A stretch of 64,000 nt of DNA from Streptomyces subrutilus (GTDB lineage: Bacteria; Actinomycetota; Actinomycetes; Streptomycetales; Streptomycetaceae). Position 1 is the first letter of the stretch. Each line of letters opens with the position of its first letter. The position numbers and the translations under genes are program-made. The DNA is taken from the NCBI RefSeq assembly GCF_008704535.1, contig NZ_CP023701.1, forward strand, positions 2,480,001 through 2,544,000. The letters run 5' to 3'. Below the pieces are notes generated by a model that searched no databases, was not told where the DNA came from, and saw only the letters and a list, made by a program, of their open reading frames with translations. Positions 29,024 through 36,261 of this stretch are shown piece after piece.

Positions 29024-29061
29024 GGGCGGGCGGCGGCAACGGCTGCCACCGCCGCCCGCCC
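29024..29061 (-). terminator. Intra-operon terminator or attenuator after the DUF6230 gene
   Basis: GGGCGGGCGGCGG (29024-29036) pairs perfectly over 13 bp with CCGCCGCCCGCCC (29049-29061), with a 12-base loop. It lies between the DUF6230 and DUF6114 genes on the same strand and would lower expression of the two downstream membrane proteins. Confidence 0.65.
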
Positions 29062-29084
29062 CACCGGTCAGGCGCCGGGACGGA

Positions 29085-29723
29085 CTACTTCTCGTCCTGG
29101 TAGCACGGCTGGTCGCCACCGAGCAGGCGCAGCTTCAGGTCGGGCAGCTTGAAGGTGCCCGCCGTGGTCGCCCACGCCTTCTGCCGGACGTTCGACAGGA
29201 TGGCCTTGTCCGCACGCTGGGAGAACGCGTACGGGCTGGCGACCGTACCGGCCTGCGGCTTGGTCTTGTGGCTGGGGTCGCCGACCGCGACACCGATGTC
29301 GAGGTTCTTGAACTCGGCGTCGGTGTCGAGCTCCGCAACATCGAGGTAGATGTTGTCGGCGACGGCCGGCTTGCCCTTGTGACCCGTACGCAGCTGGAGC
29401 GTGATGTTGCCCAGCGGGGTCGGGGTGACCAGGGACTGGCACATGTTGGTGATCTCGGCGTGGCTGAACCCGGAGATGGTGACCGGGTGGGCCGCCGCGT
29501 TCCCCTTGAGGTCGTGCCCCTCGGCGATCCCGCCGTACTGGATGAGGTTGTCACCGTCGAGCTTGTCGGCCGAGACCTTGAAGTCCTGGCCGGAGACGCT
29601 GAAGGACGCCGCGAGGGCACCCTGCGCCAGACCCACACCGACCGCGGCCGTGGCCGCGATGCTCGGCACCATGACGAGCGCGAAGCGCTTCCATCTGGTC
29701 CCGCCACGAACCTGAGAACTCAT
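29085..29723 (-). CDS. DUF6230 family secreted or surface protein
   Basis: ATG 29723 has a very strong ribosome site (GAAGGAGG), the best in the window, suggesting high expression. The 212-aa protein has a basic N-terminus (RGGTRWKRFALV), one hydrophobic signal segment (MVPSIAATAAVGVGLAQGALA) with a likely cut before SFSVSG, and a beta-rich mature part with two cysteines (NMCQSL and DQPCYQDEK) that may form a disulfide. No catalytic motif is visible. Some relatives carry an old cholesterol esterase label, for which I see no support. It is the first gene of a three-gene module and follows an unusually dense regulatory region. Confidence 0.8.
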   Translation of the reverse strand: MSSQVRGGTRWKRFALVMVPSIAATAAVGVGLAQGALAASFSVSGQDFKVSADKLDGDNLIQYGGIAEGHDLKGNAAAHPVTISGFSHAEITNMCQSLVTPTPLGNITLQLRTGHKGKPAVADNIYLDVAELDTDAEFKNLDIGVAVGDPSHKTKPQAGTVASPYAFSQRADKAILSNVRQKAWATTAGTFKLPDLKLRLLGGDQPCYQDEK

Positions 29724-30277
29724 ATCGTTCCTCCTTCTCGGACGTACATCTCCGGTCCGGGCCGTACCCGTCCTGGGATGGGAGAAGTGCTACGTCCTCG
29801 GGAAGGAGCGCAGGCGGCCCGGGCCGCGGTCGTGCCACGTCCGATCCACCGGCGATCACCCCCGAGCGACAACCACTGGGCCACGCGTTCGCGCAACCTG
29901 AGAGGACAGGCCCCGCTGTACGGCGGAGACCCCCCTGTCCCACGACCGGTGCCACTGCCACCGACCGGCCCGGTGGGGACCCTCCACCGCGGCTCCGGAT
30001 GAGCGGCTCTGCGGGAAGGACCGAGCGTCGCCGATCGTGGTCCATTCCCGGCCGGGGCACAAGGGGGTTCGTTACTGGCGGGTAACGGCCAGATAACCGG
30101 GGGCCGACCCAGTGGCGTCGGGCAGCGACACACGGTGTCACCAATGGCCACGACAGATCAGGGGAAGTGTGAACACACCGGACAGTTCACGGGGTTCGGT
30201 TTACTGCGAGTAACAGCAGCCGCAATTACCAAGTTTTGGCAAAGTGCGGCCGCTGTTTATCTCCGTGACAACAAATC
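29724..30277 (-). promoter_or_regulatory. Upstream region of the DUF6230 operon with several dyads
   Basis: About 550 bp without a gene and with lower GC than its surroundings, especially 30150-30277. It contains GTTACTGGCGGGTAAC (30071-30086), GTGTGAACACAC (30167-30178), GTGAAC/GTTCAC arms (30169-30174 and 30185-30190) and TTACTGCGAGTAA (30201-30213). The last fits the half-site pattern TNAC-N5-GTNA of the developmental regulator BldD; the first has the same half-sites one base further apart. A developmentally controlled promoter is plausible; the transcription start could not be placed. Confidence 0.5.
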
Positions 30278-30311
30278 ACCGGCGGTTCGCGGGGCTGCGC
30301 GGGCCGCCGGT
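30278..30311 (-). terminator. Terminator of the thioredoxin-TPR gene
   Basis: ACCGGCGG and CCGCCGGT (30278-30285, 30304-30311) pair perfectly and, read on the minus strand, are followed by GATTTGTTGT. Located ten bases after the stop codon. Confidence 0.7.
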
Positions 30312-30320
30312 GCGCTGCTC

Positions 30321-31322
30321 CTAGAAGAGGACCCGGGCCAGTGCCGTGCGCGCCGCGGAGACCCGCGGGTCGTCCGCGCCGATGACCTCGAACAGCTCCA
30401 GCAGGCGCACCCGAACGGCGTCGCGGTCCTCACCGAACGTCACCCGCACGGTGTCCACCAGGCGCCCGAAGGCGTCCTCCACGTGACCGCCGACCAGGTC
30501 CAGGTCGGCGGCGGCGATCTGCGCCGCCGGGTCGCGCGGGTCGGCGGCCGCCGCGGCCCGCACCGCCTGCGGGTCCATGTCCCGGACGCGGACGAGGAGT
30601 TCGGCCTGGGCCAGCCCCAGCGAGGCCTCGCTGTTGCGCGGGTCCTCGGACAGCACGTTCTTGTACGCCTGGACGGCGCCGGCCAGGTCGCCCGCGTCGA
30701 GCGCGACCACGGCCGCCTCCAGCAGGGCGTCGTGCGGGCCGGCCGGGGGCTCGGCCGCGGCGTCCGCCGCGGGGGCGCCCTCGGCGTCCGGGTCCACCTC
30801 GACGCCGATGATCCCGAAGCGCTCCTCGGCCACCTGGACCAGCTGCGCGAGGGTCTCGCGGATCTGCTGCTCGGGGGCCGCGCCCTGGAACAGCGGCAGC
30901 GCCTGGCCGGCGACCACGGCGAAGACCGCGGGAATGCCCTGGATGCCGAACTGCTGCATGAGCATCTGGTTGGCGTCGACGTCGACCTTGGCGAGCACGA
31001 GGCGGCCGTTGGCCTCGATGGTCAGCCGCTCCAGGAGCGGACTGAGCTGCTTGCACGGTTCGCACCACTCGGCCCAGAAGTCCAGGACGACCGGGACCTC
31101 GGCGGAGAGCTGGATGACGTCGCGTTCAAAACCGGCCTCGTCGACGTCGATGACGAGGGCGGACGGCGGCAGTGCGCCGGCGGACGGGCCTGCGCCGCCG
31201 CCCTGGGCGGCCTGGCGCGCCGCGTCGGCGCGGGCCTGCTCGGCCTTGGCCTTGGCCTCGCCGGCCGCCTTCACCGCGGCGAGGTCGACGACGCCGCTCA
31301 TGGACATGTTTCTGGGCTGCAT
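30321..31322 (-). CDS. CnoX/YbbN-like thioredoxin-TPR protein
   Basis: ATG 31322 has GGGGGAGGA seven to eight bases upstream; 333 aa. An Ala/Lys/Gln-rich helical leader (about 10-45) precedes a thioredoxin domain (about 55-165) with VVLDFWAEWCEPCKQLSPLL and cis-Pro region GIQGIPAVFAVVAGQ, then C-terminal TPR-like helices (about 195-333; DAGDLAGAVQAYKNVLSEDPRNSEA). This is the layout of the co-chaperone CnoX, which protects substrates from oxidation and hands them to chaperonins. Unlike the enterobacterial SXXC form, both cysteines are present (CEPC), so it may have redox activity. It is divergent from the tetR gene. Confidence 0.88.
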   Translation of the reverse strand: MQPRNMSMSGVVDLAAVKAAGEAKAKAEQARADAARQAAQGGGAGPSAGALPPSALVIDVDEAGFERDVIQLSAEVPVVLDFWAEWCEPCKQLSPLLERLTIEANGRLVLAKVDVDANQMLMQQFGIQGIPAVFAVVAGQALPLFQGAAPEQQIRETLAQLVQVAEERFGIIGVEVDPDAEGAPAADAAAEPPAGPHDALLEAAVVALDAGDLAGAVQAYKNVLSEDPRNSEASLGLAQAELLVRVRDMDPQAVRAAAAADPRDPAAQIAAADLDLVGGHVEDAFGRLVDTVRVTFGEDRDAVRVRLLELFEVIGADDPRVSAARTALARVLF

Positions 31323-31451
31323 GCGTACATCCTCCCCCGTGCGTGCGCGCCGACGAAAAAGATCGGGTGAATTCACGCCTCACCGCGATCGCCGTACGGT
31401 CGGCGCCGGGTCCCCACCTGGCGCCTGTAGCCCTTCGCGTGGTTGTCGCTC

Positions 31452-31474
31452 TTACGCTACGAGCCGTAGCGTAA
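31452..31474. promoter_or_regulatory. Perfect inverted repeat, probable TetR operator
   Basis: TTACGCTACG and CGTAGCGTAA are perfect 10-bp arms separated by AGC. The site lies between the thioredoxin-TPR gene and the tetR-type gene, 87 bp before the tetR start, as expected for an autoregulated TetR repressor. Confidence 0.75.
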
Positions 31475-31561
31475 CTCCTCACCCGTCCCCGGCGCCCCGT
31501 GATCTGAACCACACGGAACGTGGCCGCCGACACGTGGCTACTGGCGGGTATGGTCTCGGCC

Positions 31562-32287
31562 ATGCGCAACCCCAGCCCCGGCACCGGCGCCGGTCCGACG
31601 CACGGCCGTACCGGGCGCCCCCGCAGCGCCGCCGCCGACGCCGCCATCCTCGGGGCGACGCGGGACGCACTGGTCGAGCTGGGCTGGTCGAAGCTGACGA
31701 TGGGGGACGTCTCGGCCCGGGCCGGGGTCGCCAAGACCACCCTCTACCGGCGCTGGGCGGGCAAGAACGAGCTGGTGGTGGACGCGGTCGCGGAGCTCTT
31801 CGACGCGCTCGAACTCCCCGACCGGGGCTCCCTCGAAGCGGACATCGCCTACGTGGTCCTGCAGTTCGCGGAGCTGCTGCGGCGGCCGGAGGCCCGGACC
31901 GCGCTGATGGCGGTGGTCGCCGAGTCCACCCGCGACGAGGCGCTGCGCGGCCGGATCCGGTCGGCCATCGTGGACCGGCAGAAACGTCTCGTCGTACTGG
32001 GGCGCGAGCGGGCCCAGGCCCGCGGCGAGCTCCCGCGCGAGGAGGACGAGTCGCTCGCGGACCGCACCACCGACCTGATCTTCGACGTGATAGCGGGCAC
32101 GGTGGTGCACCGCGCCCTGGTGAGCTCCGAACCGGTGGACGCGCTCTGGGTGGCCACCTTCACGGCGCTGCTGATGCACGGTCTCCAGAACCCGGACGCG
32201 GACGCCGGCTCCGGCCCGCGCACGGCCTTGACCGGAGGCCGTGCGCGGGCCGGGAGCGGGCCTCAGAAGCCGGGCGGCTCCGTGTAG
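31562..32287 (+). CDS. TetR family transcriptional regulator
   Basis: ATG 31562 is chosen because TATGGT lies seven bases before it (leaderless pattern); ATG 31550 is in frame but lies within that box. The 241-aa protein has a classical TetR HTH (residues about 24-70; ILGATRDALVELGWSKLTMGDVSARAGVAKTTLYRRWAGKNELV) and a helical ligand domain. The last about 25 residues are low complexity and are encoded across a strong hairpin, so they may not be functional. The gene ends overlap icmA tail-to-tail by 25 bp. The adjacent dyad at 31452-31474 is the likely operator. The ligand is unknown, an acyl-CoA being one possibility from context only. Confidence 0.9.
   Translation: MRNPSPGTGAGPTHGRTGRPRSAAADAAILGATRDALVELGWSKLTMGDVSARAGVAKTTLYRRWAGKNELVVDAVAELFDALELPDRGSLEADIAYVVLQFAELLRRPEARTALMAVVAESTRDEALRGRIRSAIVDRQKRLVVLGRERAQARGELPREEDESLADRTTDLIFDVIAGTVVHRALVSSEPVDALWVATFTALLMHGLQNPDADAGSGPRTALTGGRARAGSGPQKPGGSV
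32211..32253. terminator. Terminator hairpin inside the 3' end of tetR, behind icmA
   Basis: A perfect 18-bp stem: left arm 32211-32228 begins CCGGCCCGCGCACG, right arm 32236-32253 ends GTGCGCGGGCCGG, seven-base loop TGACCGG. It begins ten bases after the icmA stop codon and lies entirely inside the tetR coding region, whose stop is at 32285-32287. Confidence 0.8.
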
Positions 32288-33963
32288 GTGCCCCACTCCT
32301 CGCGCAGCACGTTGCAGATCTCGCCGAGGGTGGCCTCGGCCCGTACGGCGTCGAGCATCGCGGGGATCATGTTCGATCCGTCGCGGGCGGCGGCCAGCAT
32401 GGCCTCCAGCGACGAGGTGACCTTCGCGTCGTCGCGCCGCGCCTTGCGGGCGGCCAGCTCGCGGACCTGGACGGTCTCCACCTCGTGGCTGACCCGCAGG
32501 ATCTCCAGGTCGCCGGTGACCGAGCCGTGGTGGACGTTGACGCCGACGACCCGCTTGTCGCCCTTCTCCAGCGAGCGCTGGTACTGGAAGGCGGATTCGG
32601 CGATCTCGCCGGTGAACCAGCCGTCCTCGATGCCGCGCAGGATGCCCGAGGTGATCGGTCCGATGGGGTGCCGGCCGTCCGGATGGGCGCGCAGGCCGCG
32701 CTCGCGGATCTGGTCGAAGATCTTCTCGGCCTCCGCCTCGATGCGGTCGGTGAGCTGCTCGACGTACCAGGAACCGCCCAGCGGGTCGGCCACGTTGGCC
32801 ACCCCGGTCTCCTCCATGAGCACCTGCTGGGTGCGCAGGGCGATCTCGGCCGCCTGCTCGCTGGGCAGCGCGAGGGTCTCGTCGAGGGCGTTGGTGTGCA
32901 GGGAGTTGGTGCCGCCGAGGACGGCCGCGAGGGCCTCCACGGCGGTGCGCACGACGTTGTTGTAGGGCTGCTGCGCGGTGAGCGAGACCCCGGCGGTCTG
33001 GGTGTGGAAGCGCAGCCACATCGACTTGTCGCTCTTGGCTCCGTAGACCTCCTTCATCCAGCGGGCCCAGATGCGGCGGGCGGCGCGGAACTTGGCGATC
33101 TCCTCGAAGAAGTCGAGGTGCGCGTCGAAGAAGAAGGACAGGCCGGGCGCGAAGACGTCCACGTCCATGCCGCGGGAGAGCCCGAGCTCGACGTAGCCGA
33201 AGCCGTCGGCGAGCGTGTAGGCGAGCTCCTGGGCGGCCGTGGCCCCGGCCTCGCGGATGTGGTAGCCGGAGACGGAGAGCGGCTTGTAGGCGGGGATGCC
33301 CGCGGCGCAGTGCTCCATCAGGTCGCCGATGAGGCGCAGGTGCGGCTCCGGCTCGAAGAGCCACTCCTTCTGGGCGATGTACTCCTTGAAGATGTCGGTC
33401 TGGAGCGTGCCGTTGAGCAGGGCCGGGTCCACGCCCTGCCGCTCCGCGGCGACCAGGTACATGCAGAAGGCGGGCACGGCCGGGCCGGAGATCGTCATGG
33501 AGGTCGTGACGTCCCCGAGCGGGATGTCCCGGAACAGGACCTCCATGTCGGCGGCGGAGTCGATGGCGACGCCGCAGTGGCCGACCTCTCCGAGGGCGCG
33601 GGGGTCGTCGGAGTCCCGGCCCATGAGGGTGGGCATGTCGAAGGCGACGGACAGTCCGCCGCCGCCGGCGGCCAGGATCATCTTGTAGCGCTCGTTGGTC
33701 TGCTCGGCGTTCCCGAACCCGGCGAACTGCCGGATGGTCCAGGTCCGGCCGCGGTAGCCGGTGGCGTGCAGGCCGCGGGTGTAGGGGTACTCCCCCGGCC
33801 ACCCGATGCGCTCGAAGCCCTCGTAGGTGTCGCCGGGGCGGGGCCCGTAGACGGGATCGACCTCGTCGCCGGAGAGCGTGGTGAAGTCGGCCTCGCGCGT
33901 GCGGGCCTTGTCGTAACGGGCCTGCCAGCGTCGGCGGCCCTCCTCGATGAGGTCAGCGTCCAT
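32263..33963 (-). CDS. icmA: Isobutyryl-CoA mutase large subunit
   Basis: With ATG 33963 the product has 566 aa, the length I know for Streptomyces IcmA; a TAAATT -10 box seven bases upstream supports this start over ATG 33969. The enzyme interconverts isobutyryl-CoA and n-butyryl-CoA with coenzyme B12. The two residues that separate it from methylmalonyl-CoA mutase are present: Phe 80 in TIRQFAGFG (Tyr in the mutase for methylmalonyl-CoA) and Gln 198 in EYIAQKEW (Arg there). The large subunit lacks the B12-binding domain, so a small subunit IcmB is needed; none is in the window. The chain links valine breakdown to butyryl-CoA for polyketides and fatty acids. Confidence 0.95.
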   Translation of the reverse strand: MDADLIEEGRRRWQARYDKARTREADFTTLSGDEVDPVYGPRPGDTYEGFERIGWPGEYPYTRGLHATGYRGRTWTIRQFAGFGNAEQTNERYKMILAAGGGGLSVAFDMPTLMGRDSDDPRALGEVGHCGVAIDSAADMEVLFRDIPLGDVTTSMTISGPAVPAFCMYLVAAERQGVDPALLNGTLQTDIFKEYIAQKEWLFEPEPHLRLIGDLMEHCAAGIPAYKPLSVSGYHIREAGATAAQELAYTLADGFGYVELGLSRGMDVDVFAPGLSFFFDAHLDFFEEIAKFRAARRIWARWMKEVYGAKSDKSMWLRFHTQTAGVSLTAQQPYNNVVRTAVEALAAVLGGTNSLHTNALDETLALPSEQAAEIALRTQQVLMEETGVANVADPLGGSWYVEQLTDRIEAEAEKIFDQIRERGLRAHPDGRHPIGPITSGILRGIEDGWFTGEIAESAFQYQRSLEKGDKRVVGVNVHHGSVTGDLEILRVSHEVETVQVRELAARKARRDDAKVTSSLEAMLAAARDGSNMIPAMLDAVRAEATLGEICNVLREEWGTYTEPPGF

Positions 33964-33970
33964 ACCCATG

Positions 33971-34000
33971 AATTTACTAGGACGTCCTAGTAAATGTCGA
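33971..34000 (-). promoter_or_regulatory. icmA promoter covered by a perfect 24-bp palindrome
   Basis: On the minus strand: -35 TCGACA (34000-33995), 18-bp spacer, -10 TAAATT (33976-33971), seven bases to ATG 33963. A perfect palindrome with half-site ATTTACTAGGAC spans 33972-33995, so it fills the spacer and touches both boxes. It is AT-rich in a GC-rich genome. A bound dimer must block transcription. Confidence 0.85.
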
Positions 34001-34062
34001 TGGCAAACCCCCGGGAGTCGTCCCGGGGGTGTCGGCGGGGGTGCCGGCCGAAGTACCGGCGG

Positions 34063-34392
34063 CTACGCCCTGACGGTCGCCGGACCGCCGGTGACCAGCG
34101 GCTCGACCTCGGCGCGGACCTGCCGCTCGACGAAGAAGGCGGCCAGCGGGATGGTGCCGCTGAGCATGACCCAGAGCATCTTGCCGAAGGACCACTTGGC
34201 CTTGGAGCTCAGGTCGAAGGCGAAGACCAGGTAGATCATGAAGAGCACGCCGTGGGCCTGCGACACCACGAACGTCAGGTCCGCGCCCCGGTCGAAGCCG
34301 TACTTGAAGACCATGCAGGTGCACAGCACCAGCAGCATCACGGCGGTCGCGAAAGCCATCACCCGGTAGCGGGTCAGCACACTGCGTTTCAT
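34063..34392 (-). CDS. DUF3817 family small membrane protein (copy 1)
   Basis: 109 aa with three or so hydrophobic helices: VMAFATAVMLLVLCTCMVF, VSQAHGVLFMIYLVFAFDL and FGKMLWVMLSGTIPLAAFFVERQV. The HGVLFMIYLV segment followed by AKWSFGK is the typical DUF3817 core. A TAGGCT box lies seven bases upstream of ATG 34392 (leaderless pattern). A second family member lies at 38795-39139 with the segment [25 protein letters not shown]. No function is known for the family. It sits between the MarR-type gene and icmA on the same strand. Confidence 0.85.
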   Translation of the reverse strand: MKRSVLTRYRVMAFATAVMLLVLCTCMVFKYGFDRGADLTFVVSQAHGVLFMIYLVFAFDLSSKAKWSFGKMLWVMLSGTIPLAAFFVERQVRAEVEPLVTGGPATVRA

Positions 34393-34399
34393 GGCGTCG

Positions 34400-34431
34400 A
34401 GCCTAGCCGTCCGCTTTGCGCGATCTTGACC
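34400..34431 (-). promoter_or_regulatory. Promoter of DUF3817 copy 1 with an element shared with copy 2
   Basis: Minus strand: -35 TCAAGA (34429-34424), 18-bp spacer, -10 TAGGCT (34405-34400). The block at 34411-34431 (plus strand CCGCTTTGCGCGATCTTGAC plus C) is identical at 20 of 21 positions to 39185-39205 before DUF3817 copy 2. Confidence 0.7.
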
Positions 34432-34470
34432 GGGGGCCGTGCGGAGCCCGCCCGACCGCCGTGCTCCGCG

Positions 34471-34980
34471 TCACTTCTCGTCGAAGTCGGCGGCGGCGAC
34501 GCGCAGCGGGCGCAGCAGGGCGAAGATCTCCGCGCACTCCTCGGAGTCGTACGCGCCGAGGCCGAAGTCGATCTCCATCAGGTCCCGGGTGGCCGCCTCG
34601 ACGACCTCGCGGCCCTTGTCCGTGATGGAGGCGAGGGTGCCGCGGCCGTCGTTCGGGTTGGGCCGCTTGTCGACGAGTCCGGAGCGCACGAGGCGGTCCA
34701 CGGTGTTGGTCACCGAGGTCGGGTGGACCATCAGCCGCTCGCCGATCTTCGACATCGGCAGCTCGCCCGCCTTGGAGAAGGTGAGCAGCACCAGCGCCTC
34801 GTACCGGGCGAAGGTCAGCCCGTACGGCTTGACCACCGCGTCCACCTCGCCGAGCAGGATCTGGTGCGCCCGCATGATCGAGGTGATCGCGGCCATCGAG
34901 GGCACCGGCCCCCAGCGCTGCTGCCAGAGCTCGTCTGCGCGGGCGATGGGGTCGAAGGCAAGGCTGAGCGGCTTGGGCAC
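34471..34980 (-). CDS. MarR family transcriptional regulator
   Basis: 169 aa from GTG 34980, which stands seven bases after TAGGGT, again the leaderless pattern. The winged HTH is at about 60-125 with PYGLTFARYEALVLLTFSKAG, MSKIGERLMVHPTSVTNTVDRLVRSGLV and the wing DGRGTLASITDKGREVV. Flanking helices form the dimer. It is followed on the same strand by DUF3817 copy 1 (gap 78 bp) and then icmA. Targets and ligand are unknown. Confidence 0.9.
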   Translation of the reverse strand: MPKPLSLAFDPIARADELWQQRWGPVPSMAAITSIMRAHQILLGEVDAVVKPYGLTFARYEALVLLTFSKAGELPMSKIGERLMVHPTSVTNTVDRLVRSGLVDKRPNPNDGRGTLASITDKGREVVEAATRDLMEIDFGLGAYDSEECAEIFALLRPLRVAAADFDEK

Positions 34981-35001
34981 GCTTCAGACCCTACCGGGCG
35001 G

Positions 35002-36261
35002 TCATTTGGCGGTCAGCCCCGTCTCACTCCTCGGCGCCCCCTCCCCCGTCCCCGCGGCCCGCAGGGCGGCGAGCAGGGCCAGGACGACGGCCGCGCCGAG
35101 GGCTCCGGCCCCGGCGACGACGAGGTGGACGGGCAGGAACTCGGCGGCCAGGCCGGCCAGGGCCATGCCCACGCCCTGGAGGGTCATCAGGCCGGTGCCG
35201 AGCAGGGTCATCGCCCGCCCGCGCAGCTCCTCGGGGACGGCGTCCACGAACCAGCGGTCGAGGCCCAGGGTGTGCGCCTGGGCCAGGCCGGCCAGGAGCA
35301 GGGCCGCGAGGACGGCGTACGGGCCCGGCCGGAGCGCGTACACGAGGAGCGGCAGCGGCGCGAGGACGGCGAGCGGGGCCACGATCCGCGAACGCGTTCG
35401 GGCGGTGAGCGCGGAGCCGGCCCACAGCTCTCCCGCGATCGTGCCGACGGGCGGCGCGCACATCAGGAGCCCGAGGACGGCGGTGGAGGCGCCCAGGCCG
35501 TCGGCGTACGGGGCGAGGAGCGCCTCGGGGACGACGACGAAGAGCGGCGGCAGCCAGAACAGCAGCACGAGCGCGCGCAGCCGGCGGTTCCCGAACACCG
35601 CGCGCAGGCCGGCGAGCGGGGTGCCGCGGTCCCCGGCCGCGCGGGCGGGCCGGGCCGCGGTGCCGAGCCGCAGCAGCAGCGCGGAGCCGAGGAACCCGGC
35701 GGCGGTCAGGGCGATGGCACCGCGCGGCGCGAGGACGGTGAGCAGCAGGCCGCCGAGCCCGAAGCCGATGAGCTGGGCGCTCTGGGCGACCATGCGCAGC
35801 AGCGAGCGGCCGAGGACGAAGGCGTCGCCGGAGCCGAGGATGTCGGCGAGGGAGGCGCTGCGCGTGCCCTGGAAGAGGGGGGCGACGAAGGCCATGGCGC
35901 AGCGCAGCACCAGCAGCAGCGCCACGGGGGTGCCCGGCAGGGCCATGGCCGCGGCGCAGGCCGCGCAGAGCAGGTCGCACCCGACGAGCACGCGCCGGGC
36001 GGGGTGGCGGTCGGCGGTCCCGGCGAGCAGGGTGCCGCCGAGGGCGTACGGGAGGAAGCCGAGGGCGAAGGTGAGCGCGCTCATCAGCGGGGAGCCGGTG
36101 GCGCGGTAGACGAGGACGGTGAGGGAGATCTCGGCGACGACGACGCCGAGCACGGACAGCAGGTGGGCGGCGAAGACGGGCCGGAACTCCCGGACCCGGA
36201 AGACGGCCCGGTATCCGGCGGACGGCGCGGCGGCCTCGGCGGGCGGGGTGACGGTGCTCAT
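35002..36261 (-). CDS. MFS transporter, 12-helix exporter type
   Basis: 419 aa from ATG 36261 (MSTVTPPAEAAAPS, AAGGTG upstream). Twelve hydrophobic segments; loop motif LLAGTADRHPARRVLVG resembles motif A, and GTRSASLADILGSGDAFVLGRSLLRM is typical of macrolide- or quinolone-exporter-like MFS members. The protein is a predicted proton-driven exporter of unknown substrate in the plasma membrane. It is divergent from the ArsR-like regulator gene at 36596, a common pairing for a regulated exporter. Confidence 0.85.
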   Translation of the reverse strand: MSTVTPPAEAAAPSAGYRAVFRVREFRPVFAAHLLSVLGVVVAEISLTVLVYRATGSPLMSALTFALGFLPYALGGTLLAGTADRHPARRVLVGCDLLCAACAAAMALPGTPVALLLVLRCAMAFVAPLFQGTRSASLADILGSGDAFVLGRSLLRMVAQSAQLIGFGLGGLLLTVLAPRGAIALTAAGFLGSALLLRLGTAARPARAAGDRGTPLAGLRAVFGNRRLRALVLLFWLPPLFVVVPEALLAPYADGLGASTAVLGLLMCAPPVGTIAGELWAGSALTARTRSRIVAPLAVLAPLPLLVYALRPGPYAVLAALLLAGLAQAHTLGLDRWFVDAVPEELRGRAMTLLGTGLMTLQGVGMALAGLAAEFLPVHLVVAGAGALGAAVVLALLAALRAAGTGEGAPRSETGLTAK

